Of a stretch of DNA of 64,000 bases, positions 46,346-57,199 are shown in pieces. The position numbers and the translations under genes were made by a program. The notes below the pieces were generated by a model, which was not told the DNA's origin, ran no database searches, and saw only the letters and a program-made list of their open reading frames with translations. Where the stretch lies: positions 8,719,314 to 8,783,313 of the forward strand of contig CP136068.1 in NCBI GenBank assembly GCA_032622095.1, read 5' to 3'. Positions within the stretch are counted from its first letter, which is position 1, and each line of letters begins with the position of its first letter. This stretch comes from Siphonodentalium dalli (lineage: Eukaryota; Mollusca; Scaphopoda; Gadilida; Siphonodentaliidae).

Positions 46346-47980
46346 ATGGCGACCTCAATTAACTACAAGATACCACCAGTGTTTTCAGCACAGAAACCAT
46401 ATTCTCGCTGGGTTGACGAAGTTAAAGCGTGGGAAACACTGACAGATTTGGACAAGAAAAAGAGAGCCGTAGCTATAGCGTTGTCGCTTCCCGAGGAAGG
46501 ATCAGTGAGAGACAAGGTGTTTAGTGAAATGAGCATAACCATTCTTAATGCAGATGATGGTGTGGAAAAACTGATAACATTCTTAGCTGGACTTTTCAAA
46601 AAGGATGCCCTAAGTGAAGCTTACGAAGCATATACTGAATTTGATCGTTTCAGACGAAGCAAAGTAGCGACAATGGGAGAATATGTAATTGAATTTGGGA
46701 AGCTGTACAACAGGACGAAAAAGTTTAAAATGGAACTTCCCCAACCAGTTGTTGCATTCAAGCTGTTAGAATGTTCAGAACTCGAAATGAAAGACAGACA
46801 GTTAGTGCTGACGGGAGTGGACTACTCTGCTGAAAATACATTGTTCAAACAGATGATAAGTTCTCTAAGAAAGTTTTTCGGAGAGCAAGCTGCATCGCGA
46901 CAGGATGGATCTGTTGGCATTAAAGTAGAGCCAGCATGCTTCACTGCGGAGGAGGTGAATTATTCAGACAGACAGTATAACAATCAGAGAAATTGGGGGC
47001 AGAGAGGTAATCGAGGGAGAGCAGGTGAATTTCGAGGACAGTCGTATCAGAGCGATCAGAGGAACAGTGGTTTTCGAGGACAGTCATATAGTGGTGTTCA
47101 GAGGAATAGTGGTTTTCGGGGACAGTCCTATAGTGGTGATCAGAGAAACAGTGAGTTTCGAGGACAGTTATATCGTGGTGATCAGAGGAATAGTGATTTT
47201 CGTGATAAGGGCGTAGGCGTGAATAAACTGAACAAGGCCATCAATCCAAACGCCCCTGGTGGTCTACCTCTACGATGTCTAAGCTGTGATTCGATCAGGC
47301 ATTTGGTTAGAGGGTGTCCTCATTCATATGAAAATATGAATCGAAAGACTGTGGAAAAAGCTGTGTTATTCACTGGTAATGTGCAGTCGAAAGAAACTCT
47401 TGTCCTTTTGACTGAATCTGCAAATTCAGCAGTATTAGATAGTGCGTGTACGTCTACAGTTGCCGGAAAGACATGGATGGACTGTTATCTGGATTCCCTT
47501 GAATCCTCAGTTAGGGACAAAATAGTGCATGCTGTGAGTGACACTCTATTCAAATTTGGGGGCGGAACAGTTCTCAAATCTCTTGGCAAAGTTACATTTC
47601 CTTGTGCGATAGCAGGCGAAGAGTGTGAAATTACAGCTGACATAGTTGAGAGTGAAATTCCCCTGCTGTTAAGTAAAGACTCGATGAAAAGAGCCAAGGT
47701 GAAGTTGGATCTTGAGAATGACAGTGCAAATATCTTTGGGAAAGACATTCAGTTACAGAGCACATCGTCGGGACACTATTGTGTTTCTATTGATCAGATT
47801 AGTGTTAGCGTTGATGATACAACCTCTGCACTGATAGCGACTAGACAAACTGATGACAAATCCAAAGTCATTGAGAAATTGCACAAACAATTTGCGCACC
47901 CCTCTTCCAAGCGTCTAATAGAAGATCAGATGATGACATTCAGCATGGAGATAGGAGGAATGCAGCAAATGTGCAGCTAG
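46346..47980 (+). CDS. copia Gag-protease fragment
   Basis: A 544-codon frame starting at ATG 46346. Residues 1-200 form a copia-type Gag (FKLLECSELEMKDRQLVL and EFDRFRRSKVATMGEYV regions). Residues 229-284 contain four tandem copies of a 14-residue FRGQSYSGDQRNSG unit, basic and glycine-rich. A CCHC zinc knuckle (C311, C314, H319, C324) follows, then an aspartic protease motif D-S-A-C-T at 365-369, where the usual form is DSG. Around LHKQFAHPSSKRL the pre-integrase domain begins and then breaks off. The last roughly 20 residues are out of frame with the expected continuation. The integrase core is absent. Confidence 0.85.
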   Translation: MATSINYKIPPVFSAQKPYSRWVDEVKAWETLTDLDKKKRAVAIALSLPEEGSVRDKVFSEMSITILNADDGVEKLITFLAGLFKKDALSEAYEAYTEFDRFRRSKVATMGEYVIEFGKLYNRTKKFKMELPQPVVAFKLLECSELEMKDRQLVLTGVDYSAENTLFKQMISSLRKFFGEQAASRQDGSVGIKVEPACFTAEEVNYSDRQYNNQRNWGQRGNRGRAGEFRGQSYQSDQRNSGFRGQSYSGVQRNSGFRGQSYSGDQRNSEFRGQLYRGDQRNSDFRDKGVGVNKLNKAINPNAPGGLPLRCLSCDSIRHLVRGCPHSYENMNRKTVEKAVLFTGNVQSKETLVLLTESANSAVLDSACTSTVAGKTWMDCYLDSLESSVRDKIVHAVSDTLFKFGGGTVLKSLGKVTFPCAIAGEECEITADIVESEIPLLLSKDSMKRAKVKLDLENDSANIFGKDIQLQSTSSGHYCVSIDQISVSVDDTTSALIATRQTDDKSKVIEKLHKQFAHPSSKRLIEDQMMTFSMEIGGMQQMCS

Positions 47981-48115
47981 ATAATGTTGGAGAACCAAGT
48001 GGCAGTCAACCAGAAATGCATGTAGGAGATACCAGGACAAAGGATCCCAGTGTAAAAGATATTCCAAAAAGTCGGAGAAATTATAGCATACAGATTAAGA
48101 GGAAGTAATGAATGG
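47981..48115 (+). pseudogene. Deletion junction and frameshifted pre-RT linker
   Basis: Between the pre-integrase domain and the RT start only about 135 bases remain, where a full copia integrase needs roughly 900-1200. Reading the linker requires at least two frame changes: into one frame after about 47925, then another near 48065 (GTCGGAGAAATTATAGC). This shows a large internal deletion plus indels, not splicing, since no convincing donor and acceptor pair was seen. Confidence 0.7.
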
Positions 48116-48669
48116 ATGAAGGCCAAAGTATTAAGTAAAGGAGGAAAAGCAACTGGAAAAAATTGGGCTTACATGAATATACAGGAAGAAGATAAAGATG
48201 TAATGGCTGGAATAGATTTCATGAAAGATGTCGATGAGTGGAAAAAGGTGGATGTGATAGATGAAGTGAATGCTGTTTTTATTCCGGTGTCAAGGCACGA
48301 TGAAGAAAATGTAAGAAATGCTAAACAGTTAGAGCTTGATAACTGGAAATCATTCCATGTGTATGAAGAAGTTCCTTACAAAGATCAGAAGGTAATGTCA
48401 ACAAGATGGGTGATCACAGAGAAAGAAAATGGTGGTAAGCGGGTAGTCAAAGCACGGTTAGTGGCCAGAGGCTTCGAGGAGGAAACCGATGTCCAGAGTG
48501 ATTCTCCCACAGCACACAAAGAAAGCATTCGATTGTTTCTGGCATTAGCTTCTACATGTCAGTTTACTGTTCATTCTATAGACGTGAAGGCAGCGTTTCT
48601 GCAGGGAGACGAAATTGATAGAGATATTTATGTTAAACCTCCAAAGGAATGTATTTCAAAGGAATCTGT
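48116..48669 (+). pseudogene. copia reverse transcriptase, N-terminal half
   Basis: Open frame with VMSTRWVITEKENGGKRVVK and KARLVARGFEEE, followed by SIDVKAAFLQGDEI, the copia RT DVKTAFLxG block with the first catalytic aspartate. It is cut by the LINE after codon SKESV. The reading continues in frame at 51399 past the duplicated target sequence. Confidence 0.85.
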
Positions 48670-51398
48670 TTGAACATATTTTATTTGACCCTCATTACAT
48701 AATACATTTAACAAATTAGAATATGAAATAAGATATGAGTTAATCAAAAGGGATGGGAGCACAAGTTATTCAACTTAGAATATTGCTCCTCTCCCTTAAC
48801 AATATTGAAACGCAAATTAATAATTATATATGGAATTATGTAGAACTCAATATTAGCTTATAATTGGAATGTAGTACCTAAAACGAGGAGGGTTGAGAAT
48901 GAGGGTGAGGTATAAAGTGAGTAGACAGATATCAAGGATGGGATGTAGGTCCTATGGCGAGCTGAGCCGAGTATTTTGATGGCAATATGGGGAATGTATG
49001 AATATATAGGCTTATTAGGATTTTAAAGGTTTTCCGTCAATGAAATCTACCCGATGATGCAATGAAAGTTTGCGTATTGCGAAACAATTTATCATTTAAA
49101 GTATTGGATAGGTTGCTTTGACCAAAGAGGATATCTTCAATCCTATCAACGAAAATTCCATTTAGCCAAAGGCGTTGGATGAATATTAAGCGACTCTCTT
49201 CAAATAACGGGCACTGGAAGAAAAAATGTGAGGCGTCTTCAATATAAAACCCACATTGACAGTGAGCTGTTATAGAAATATAGTTTTCAAGTTTATCAAA
49301 ATTTAAATCGCTGCAGTTATTCCTTAGCTTGGTGTGCACGATGTTCCATTTGCGAGTGCCTGAATTGAAGTATGGCGGCGGTTTTGGGGGGAATATAGGC
49401 AATTTGTCATACATTAATTTCAATATGTCGGTTTTGGTGCGATCAGATGAACCATTTATTACCACTGCATTCCATTTAATTACCATCTCAGGCAGAAAGG
49501 TCGATTTAAAATGTTCTGTATTGTTGCGTTTCTGTAGGAATAATAATGGGTATCGATGTGAGTAGGTAGACTGATCTTTAGCAAATGTCGGCAAAAGTGT
49601 ACTCAGGTAATTGGGAGCTTTACCAAGAATTATTTTCTGCCAAGTAATAAATTTATGGTGTTCGCGTCTGGTGTAAAGTGTAGGCCAACCTACTTCAGTG
49701 AGGAGTTTTTCATTCGAAACAGATTTATTTAACCCACTAACAATTCGAGCAGCATCATAATGTATCCGATCAAGCAGTACAAGAAGGGTATTCGGTGCGT
49801 GAGCCAAAATTACATCTCCGTAATCCATAAGTGGCAAAATAAAGGTTTTGTACATACATTCCAAGGTTCGCCGATTAACTGTGAATTTCAATCGTCTCAA
49901 TTGCGATAGGCGAGATCTTAGGCGTCCACACAAATTTTCTATTTGCTTGTCCCAATTGAGGTTAGACTGAAGAAACACACCAAGGTGTCTATGTGTGTCC
50001 ACCTGCTCTATTAACCGACCGTCCATTGCGACACTTAGGGTATTATAATTAGATGAGAGGGAAAAATTTATTATTTTTGTCTTGGAAGAGTTGAATTGTA
50101 CCAGCCATTGTTTGGACCACACAGATATACTTTCTACGTCTGTTTGCAGATTATGTTCACATAAGGTACTAGCGTCTTCGAATGAGGTAAAACACGTGTC
50201 GTCGGCGTACATACGCGTGAAAGATATTAAATTCTCATGTATATCATTTATAAAAACTAGGAAGAAGAATGGGCCAAGGATTGATCCTTGGGGCACTCCT
50301 GCTTTCAGTTGCAGGGGACTCGAAAATGTTTGTCCAACTATTACTTGTTGTGTCCTGTTAGATAAATAATTTTTAATCCAGGCCAGAAGTCGTCCATTGA
50401 CTCCGCATTGTTCAAGCTTAAATAACAGCCCCTCGTGCCAGACTCGTTCAAAAGCCTTGGAGATATTTCAAAAAATAGCACATGTGCACAATTTCTGATC
50501 GAGAGCCTGGCACAAGGAGTGTTGTATTTCCAGCAGCTGGTATAGTGTGCTGTGGCCAGGAATGAAACCGGACTGATAATCATATATTAATCCGTTATTA
50601 AAGAAATGTTTGGAAAGGTATTTCAATGCCACTTTTTCAAAGATCTTTCCAAGAACGGGTAACAGTGAGATTGGTCGGTAATTGTCAGTAGCGGGTCGGT
50701 CGTTTTTTTTATGAATTGGAATAACATTCGCCTGTTTCCAAGAATCTGGAAAGCATCCCGATTCAAATGACATTAAAAATAAAATGCGAAGAGGGACTAC
50801 CACTCGGTCGATCGTTCCTAGTAACATGCGAACGGTAATTCCATCGTGACCGTGTGCCTTATTTGGTTTGGTCGATTGTATGGCTTCAGTTATATCATCG
50901 ATCGTGACAGGTAAATCTGATATATTATTATCACATTTTTTTCGGAAAATAGGAAGGTTGCATTTAGAATTGTCGATATCTGAATTAGCAACAAATTTTT
51001 CATTAAGGAGACAGGCTTTGGAATCGTCATCAAACACCAAATTTCCGCTGCTGTTTCGCAGGGGTGGAATGCAGGAGTTCGGTGCATTATCAAGAAGCTC
51101 TTTGACAATGTGCCAAAAAAAATTTGCTGATGAATCGGACTTTATTGAAGTCTCGAGATCTTGGTCAAATTTAACTTTTGCATACTTTTTCATGTTATTC
51201 ACAGAATTTCGACTCTTTTTGTACCTGATCCAATCTTTCGGTTTCCCCGATTTTTGGGCTATGTGGCGTAAACGATTTCTACTACGGATGACAGATCTTA
51301 GTTCAGTATTGAACCAACACTTGTCGTTTTTTCGGATAAGAACTTTCTTTCTGGGAACTGTTTCTCTCATTATTGAGAGAAATTTTCTAGAGAATACA
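48670..51398 (-). mobile_element. 5'-truncated jockey/CR1-like LINE nested in copia RT
   Basis: The insertion is flanked by the 13-bp direct repeat CAAAGGAATCTGT (48657-48669 and 51399-51411), consistent with target-primed reverse transcription. The element's 5' end at 51398 lies within the linker before the RT domain, so ORF1 and the endonuclease are missing. The 3' end has about 370 untranslated bases and no long A tail. The frame is open straight through the 5' breakpoint, as expected for truncation. Confidence 0.9.
49037..51370 (-). pseudogene. LINE reverse transcriptase with one in-frame stop
   Basis: Starts at 51370 within the pre-RT region. Recognisable blocks are KANGYDG-like NKAHGHDGITVRMLL, the NYRPISLLPVLGKIFEK block, the GFIPGHSTLYQLL block, a VPQGSILGPFFFLVFIND block and the catalytic YADD (plus-strand bases 50198-50209). 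A C-terminal CQCG...H.....C cluster resembles the knuckle found after the RT in jockey-clade elements. A TGA at 50468-50470 interrupts the block just before the NISKAF motif. The frames on either side of it are the same, so it is a single nonsense change rather than a frameshift. Confidence 0.85.
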
Positions 51399-52492
51399 CA
51401 AAGGAATCTGTCATATGGAAATTACAAAAGTGTGTATATGGCCTTGTGGATGCTTCCAGGAATTGGTTCTTAAGCATGAAAAAAGAATTGAATAGACTCT
51501 CATGTGTGCAGTCCAAACTCGATCCAGCGTTGTTTCTCTGGCAGGGAGAAGGTATGTTTTCAATGCATGTTGATGACATTCTGTGGACTGGCAGTGATTT
51601 ATTCAAAACGAAAGTGATTGATTGCATTACCAAAAGATTCAGATGTGGGAAGGAAATGGACAGTTGTTTTCGGTACATTGGTTTAGACATTGAGCAAGAT
51701 AGTGAGGCAGTGTATCTTCAGCAGCACATGTATACAGAGGAATTGAAACAAGTGCAACATGCAGTGAATACTAAAGGGAATGAGAGAGGTGTGTATATGG
51801 AGATTGTTGGACAGATGCACTGGCTAGCATCACAAAGTCGACCAGATTTGTCTTTTGATGTGCTGGATCTTACTACTTCAAGTGAAATTAGTGACTCAAA
51901 ATTTCGGCAGAAACTCAACAAAGTCGTAAGGAAAGCAAGAAACAATGTGTACAAGTTTGTATTTCCACAACTTGGTAATTTGGACAAACTGGAGTTGGTT
52001 CTTTACACAGATGCTTCGTATGCAAACTTGTCTGACAGGATTTCCAGTGCAGGAGGATATATCATATTTCTGAAAGGCGGTAATGGGAGATGTTGTCCTA
52101 TCTCTTGGGCAGCAAAAAAGATAAGAAGGGTGGTCAAGAGTACGCTAGCGGCGGAAGCACTTTCTCTCGTGGATGGACTTGATGCTTGTTATTTTGTGAG
52201 AAGCGTTCTGCAAGAAATGATTAATAAGAAAGGAGCTTCAGACACACATGTTCCAATAACGTGTCTGGTTGACAATAAATCTCTGTGTCAGAATGTGCAT
52301 TCCACAAAACTCATATCTGAAAAACGTCTTCGACTGGATTTGGCTAGTATCAAAGAAAGTGTAAACAAGGAAGATGTTTCCGTGAAATGGATAAAAACTG
52401 GACAACAAATAGCTGATTGCTTAACGAAAGGAGGAGCAGACTTCCATCCACTTATCGAGATGATACACAACGGGAAAGAAGATACTTTCTAA
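51399..52492 (+). pseudogene. copia RT C-terminal half and RNase H
   Basis: In frame with the codons interrupted at 48669. It contains VYGLVDASRNW, the catalytic MHVDDILWTGS (HVDD replaces the usual YVDD), GQMHWLASQSRPDLSFDV, and the RNase H blocks LYTDASYAN, STLAAEALSL, VDNKSLCQNVHSTK and WIKTGQQIADCLTK. It ends with TAA at 52490-52492. This half is uninterrupted, which suggests recent activity of the lineage. Confidence 0.9.
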
Positions 52493-52584
52493 AACTTTTC
52501 TTAAAGATTGGACAGGATGGTGTTGTGATGGATCATCCTAAGTTCTTGGACTTTAAAATCACTTTATGATTGTTTCATTCATTT

Positions 52585-52601
52585 AGAAAGACATGGGAGT
52601 G
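52585..52601 (+). promoter_or_regulatory. Polypurine tract of copia element
   Basis: AGAAAGACATGGGAGTG directly precedes the 3' LTR. A purine-rich stretch at this position primes plus-strand DNA synthesis in LTR elements. Confidence 0.6.
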
Positions 52602-52696
52602 TGTCATGTCTCATACTTATACTCTTTTGTTTTATATCTTCAGGTTAGCTGGAGTCTTATATATATGTATATAAATGGATATTGGTCAACTTAACA
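52602..52696 (+). repeat. 3' LTR of copia element (95 bp)
   Basis: Matches 46038-46132 at every base by eye. Followed by the GAGGG duplication at 52697-52701. Confidence 0.9.
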
Positions 52697-53339
52697 GAGG
52701 GGAAGACGGAGGGGCAAGGATGTGTGCATATCGTGAATATGATGGCGTGTGTGAGGATGTGTGAGCGTGTGTTTACTACATGTATGTGCACGCCTGCCTG
52801 GCGACTATATGGTGTTCCTTTTCTTGCGATGGAAATTTTTTTTATAATATAATGAAGTGATTTCCGCCCATTGACGTCCCTAGTTACCTGCACAATTTGC
52901 AGATAAAATTACGTCATGAAGGTAGTACCAACCTAATAAAACTAAATTGACCTAATAAACGTAACGTTTATGAGGCAGGCTTCGTATATGCAATGTAGGT
53001 AGTGAGCGGTGGATAATATAAATTATAAGCAGCAAATATATACCGTAACCGGAGCAGTAACAATAAAAGTATCGTATAGATATACTCTTATTTTATATTT
53101 TACTTATCATTATAATGGATTATATAATTATTGTGTCTAAGATAGCTCTGCGAATACAAACATACCTAGGCATTATATTTATATGTAATACAACATTATA
53201 CTTATTACAATTAAATATTGCTTTTTTTTCCTTTATAAAATAAAACGCTGTAAGACTTAATTGCCTACAATATTGGCAGGCAAATTTTGCGAGTGTGTGA
53301 CAAATGTGTTTTGTTTTAAGTCTTTCTAACAATACTTAC

Positions 53340-53459
53340 ATTCATGCCATCCAAATTGGCCTGGTTTTCGTGTCCTTCAAGCAAGGTGGCTTCAGATTTA
53401 CTGCTGAACATAGCCAGTGATAACAGCGCAGCACACGTGACGACGACCAATAGTTTCAT
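53340..53459 (-). CDS. Putative secreted peptide precursor, first coding exon (copy 2)
   Basis: ATG at 53459-53457 opens 40 codons up to a GTAAGT donor at 53339-53334, phase 0. The peptide begins MKLLVVVTCAALLSLAMF, a clear hydrophobic signal core, followed by SSKSEA as a likely cleavage region and an acidic pro-region ending ANLDGMN. Compared with 8741-8854 it has two extra codons in the hydrophobic core. Differences between the copies keep the frame and the signal character. Downstream exons are unknown; the copia insertion begins about 640 bases further on, so a long intron or loss of later exons is possible. This copy has the better promoter. Confidence 0.55.
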
Positions 53460-53525
53460 TGTTACTGTCGGAAATTGTTATATCTGCAAATATGATTTGT
53501 CAGCATCAATGAGTTCCGTGGAACG

Positions 53526-53532
53526 TTTTATA
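53526..53532 (-). promoter_or_regulatory. TATA box of peptide gene copy 2
   Basis: On the minus strand GGTATAAAACGTTCC lies 67 bases upstream of the ATG, so initiation would leave a leader of about 40 bases. The same position in copy 1 reads TTTAAAAC, suggesting weaker or lost expression there. An alternative is that TTTGCAG near 53484-53490 is a splice acceptor. Confidence 0.45.
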
Positions 53533-53749
53533 CCATACAAGTAGACACCATTCTCATAAATAACGACAGATAATTGTTAGGAATAGCTATTTGTAGTCGT
53601 TAATTTTCGGACGGTCCAAAAAAAGGTTTCGCAGAAATGACGACTGCGAGTCCGTTTGTGAGACTTTCGCGCTTGTCACTCACAGTATTGGGATTCCGGG
53701 TCTTCGTGTCGTGATTAGTTTGTACTTAAATAAGCTGTTATCAGGTCAT

Positions 53750-54180
53750 AGATTTGTGTTTCGCAAGATTCTCGTGTTTCGCGACGACTAATGATTTGAT
53801 TGCCACTAATAGATAACAATAAGGCCACATGGCGATCACAATTTAAGGACATAATATCAGAGTCAACTCCCACATTGAGGAGCTCAGAAACGATCGCGAA
53901 TGTATTACTTTATGGTGTATTTGTGTGTTGAAAATAAAAATCGAAAGAACAGATAGGGAAAAACGACAGCGAATAGAAAGAGCACAAATTATAGTGATGT
54001 GGTAACCTATTCGTAATAATTATCTGGTGTCGTTCATTGTGCGAAAGGTTCCCATTGACGTGAAGCAGTAATTGATCAGGGTTTCTAACTGGCAGACATA
54101 TTAATTCATTTTGGCAATCGAACAGAATCGAATGATCGATTTTCAGAAAATATGCATCAATACATTGACTAACAATGGCA
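53750..54180. other. No gene recognised
   Basis: Short frames only; no repeat partner seen. Confidence 0.4.
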
Positions 54181-54189
54181 TCCACACCG

Positions 54190-54688
54190 AAACCCCATAT
54201 ATATGTAGGCTAGCGACAATTATGAACCCCATATATATGTAGGCTAGCGACAATTATAAACCCCATATATATGTAGGCTAGCGACAATTAACAGTTAAAC
54301 CCCATATATATGTAGGCTATCGACAATTAACAGTTAAACCCCATATATATGTAGGCTAGCGACAATTAAACCCCATACATATGTAGGCTAGCGACAATTA
54401 TAAACCCCATATACATGTAGGCTAGCGACAATTATAAACCCCATATATATGTAGACTAGCGACAATTATAAACCCCATATATATGTAGGCTAGCGACAAT
54501 TAAACCCCATATATATGTAGGCTAGCGACCATTATAAACCCCATATATATGTAGGCTAGCGACAATTATAAACCACATATATATGTAGGCTAGCGACAAT
54601 TAACAGTAAACCCCATATATATGTAGGCTAGCGACAATTAACAGTAAACCCCATATATATATAGGCTAGCGACAATTAACAGTTTTAT
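54190..54688 (+). repeat. 14-unit minisatellite with three unit lengths
   Basis: Each unit holds ACCCCATATATATGTAGGCT plus AGCGACAATT. Units end with nothing, with AT, or with AACAGT(T), giving lengths of about 32, 34 and 38 bases. The long form occurs at units 3-4 and 12-14, the shorter forms between them. Sequence identity between units is very high, indicating recent amplification. Confidence 0.95.
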
Positions 54689-54689
54689 C

Positions 54690-57000
54690 AACTGGGGCAA
54701 ATAGGTTCATATTGGATCTAATTATTCACACACGTTGATCTTGGACTTATTTGATCTGTCATAATGCCATGGTGAGTTTATGCACTTTATTCCGCTGAAC
54801 AACGCGGGCCGCAGATAAACACACCACAAAGTGCAAGAGTCGTATCGATGAAAACAAGTACATTAAATAATGCCAAAATGTAATAATATTTCGTTATAAC
54901 GAATTAAGATATCGATATAACTAAATATTTCTGATCGTATACATATAGGCTGCCAATGCCATGTATAGAGATGAACATAGGCATATATATGTGTATGTAT
55001 AGTGCATGTAATGGCTCAGTGTGAATGTTCATTGGTTACTCACAATAAATTCTTCCGAAATAATTGTTCACATAACTATCTTATGTTTACGAGATTAATC
55101 AATTTATTACTATCTATGTAAGTTCGATCTAAACTCGAAAAACATCCCGACTACGTTGCAAATTAATGTTCGCACAATTATGTGTAATATCTTATCTATA
55201 CTCATCAGTCAAACATTAATAAAGCTTCCCTCCCTTCTTTGTAGTAATTCGCTTCGTTGCGAGGAATAATGGAGGCAATAAAGTGTCGTTCATCTCCGAT
55301 GACATTGTCTTCACGGAAAACACAAATCCGTAATGGTAAAGATGTGTTTTTCGGATTCCTATGTCTATAATAATATTTTCAATAGCAAGGGGACGACTAT
55401 CTATATAGTTGCTCTCAGTCGCGTAAATATTGAACGGTCAGTTTTGCGAAGCTATGTGGATAAGGCAGGGTTCTAACTCAAAATTTCGTTCCAAACGCCT
55501 AAATGTTATGTGTGTCTTTTAGCCAGATTGCTAAGAACTATCTGGCATACTGACTCAAAAATCTTCAACACGATTTGTCTAGAGCAGTCGTTTGAATGAA
55601 ATGAGACAACTCAGAAGAACGCTATTATTTTCACCTGTTTTACAGTAAACTAATATAACCAGTTTTGTTCCGCTAAGTTGTTCAAATATGATATGTATAT
55701 ATCTCTGAATTGGCAATACGGAATTATTGTTGCGCTCCAAAACACCCCTAATAATGTTCACATTTGAATTTTTTCCGGTATCGAAACAGGTCGATAGATA
55801 GCTTTCGAACGCTGATCAAAACAATTTAACCGACACAAACGAAACCATCTCAAATCTGTCAGAAAATTGTATAAGCAAAACACGTATTTTCAGCTCTGTA
55901 TCGACGAATTTGTTCAGAAATCTTCCGCGTGTAATTTTTGAAATACTTCGTACCAAATTATATCCGTTTGATTATCAAACGACTTGTCTTTGGGTGAATA
56001 CTTGTTCGAATACTTGAACGTTTAGGGCACAACTGTGGTAAAATAATAACAAAAATAGAATTATCGCTTCCCAGATAAATGTTTTCATTATTATTTTCAA
56101 ACCGAACCACCTCTTATGATACCAAGTGATTTATATATTAAATCTATATTTCTATATTAAATACTCATTGGCGAGTAGTTCCCTTAGGTAATGTTCAGAT
56201 AATAATTTCAATAATTATAGAATATTTGTTTTCTTGAATTGATTCATCAACTTGGTATCTGAACATTTCCAACCAATGAATATCAATAATTCTGCTCTTA
56301 TATTATCTGTTTCTCTACATGTCATCTGATATTATTATATCCACGCCCCTCTAAATGAATATTATGCCATGTATAATGTTGTAATCAATCAGTACTGGAA
56401 GGGTTAGCAGCTTATTCTGCTGAATCAATTGTTGCAGAATGAAGAATGAATCTTGTTTAAGGATATATATTTTTTCTGGAATTGATTAATCAGGACCATA
56501 TTATACTCGAATGCTCTCAATTCTTCTCGAGACCAAATCACTTACGCAAGTTTTCAGTTACAAGCATTTTTGTAACCGTTAGCACAAGCAATGCATAATA
56601 TGTTTCTGCCAAACCGAATCATGTTTTGTTATGTATACATGCTGAATATCCTTCTCTACAATACTGATTTTAACGCGGTAACATCGGCCCTCATTCGATG
56701 ATGTCGTGGCGTTACGTCTGTACATCATGTAGTAACGTAATTCTCAGTACGCCATTTAGTGACGTCAATTTGACGCAATACATTTCATAGAAATTAAAAT
56801 ATTACATAGGCGACAAAATGAGACAAATTAAAGACGTATTTGCATTTCAAAGTATCATATAAGTGTATTGTTGATATTTCATGGAAATAACCTGATAGTT
56901 TCGATTGACTTTTTTCCCATTGTCTATCCCATTCTTGTCAAATTACTTCTTTATATATCATTCTTGTCAAAGTACTTCTTTATAGATTGTTTATCGTCTT
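54690..57000. other. AT-rich DNA without recognised gene
   Basis: No frame longer than about 60 codons and no repeat partner seen. Confidence 0.5.
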
Positions 57001-57117
57001 TTTTTATATAGGTACGGCATCTCAAGAATACCTGCCGTTGGAACGACCGATAGTTCTAAGACGTCACTCAAGATAACTTAACAACATCAACTCCCACCAA
57101 ACTCCCGGTATTCCAAA

Positions 57118-57197
57118 ATGTTAATGATACTGTCTGCTATCGTCGTCTGTCTGACGGTGGTCTGCTGTCAAGTAAACAGTTGTTCAACTATTGTTGA
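57118..57197 (+). CDS. Possible signal-peptide first exon, speculative
   Basis: ATG at 57118 begins MLMILSAIVVCLTVVCCQV, a typical hydrophobic signal segment, followed by NSCSTIV. The reading meets GTAAGG at 57198 (possible donor, phase 2) or, if unspliced, ends at a TAA two codons later. TATATA lies at about 57005-57010. No paralogue or downstream exon was identified, so this could be chance. Confidence 0.22.
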
Positions 57198-57199
57198 GT

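Larger units (their letters stand above)
46038..52696 (+). mobile_element. Ty1/copia LTR retrotransposon, defective, with nested LINE
   Basis: Two 95-bp LTRs, identical by eye, with TG...CA ends bound the element. The 5-bp GAGGG direct repeat flanks it (46033-46037 and 52697-52701). Internal order is gag, CCHC knuckle, protease, [integrase missing], RT, RNase H, which is the copia order with the integrase core lost. A LINE lies in the RT gene at 48670-51398. Without it the element is about 3.9 kb. LTR identity suggests a recent insertion despite the broken pol, so it may have moved with proteins supplied by an intact relative, or lost the integrase after insertion. Confidence 0.9.
42055..53745. 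repeat. Segmental duplication, copy 2 (interrupted by copia)
   Basis: Blocks A, B with hairpin, C and D follow the order of copy 1 (3190-10065). A second B block lies at 45040-45450 and an inverted B fragment at 52870-52990. Subtracting the 6.66-kb copia insertion leaves about 5 kb, comparable to copy 1. The C-D junction here is uninterrupted and gives the empty site for the insertion at 9036-9991. Confidence 0.7.

Noticed and set aside
54190-54688. CRISPR-like array
   Set aside because: Spacer-like ends take only three recurring forms and are 0-7 bases long, so this is a minisatellite.
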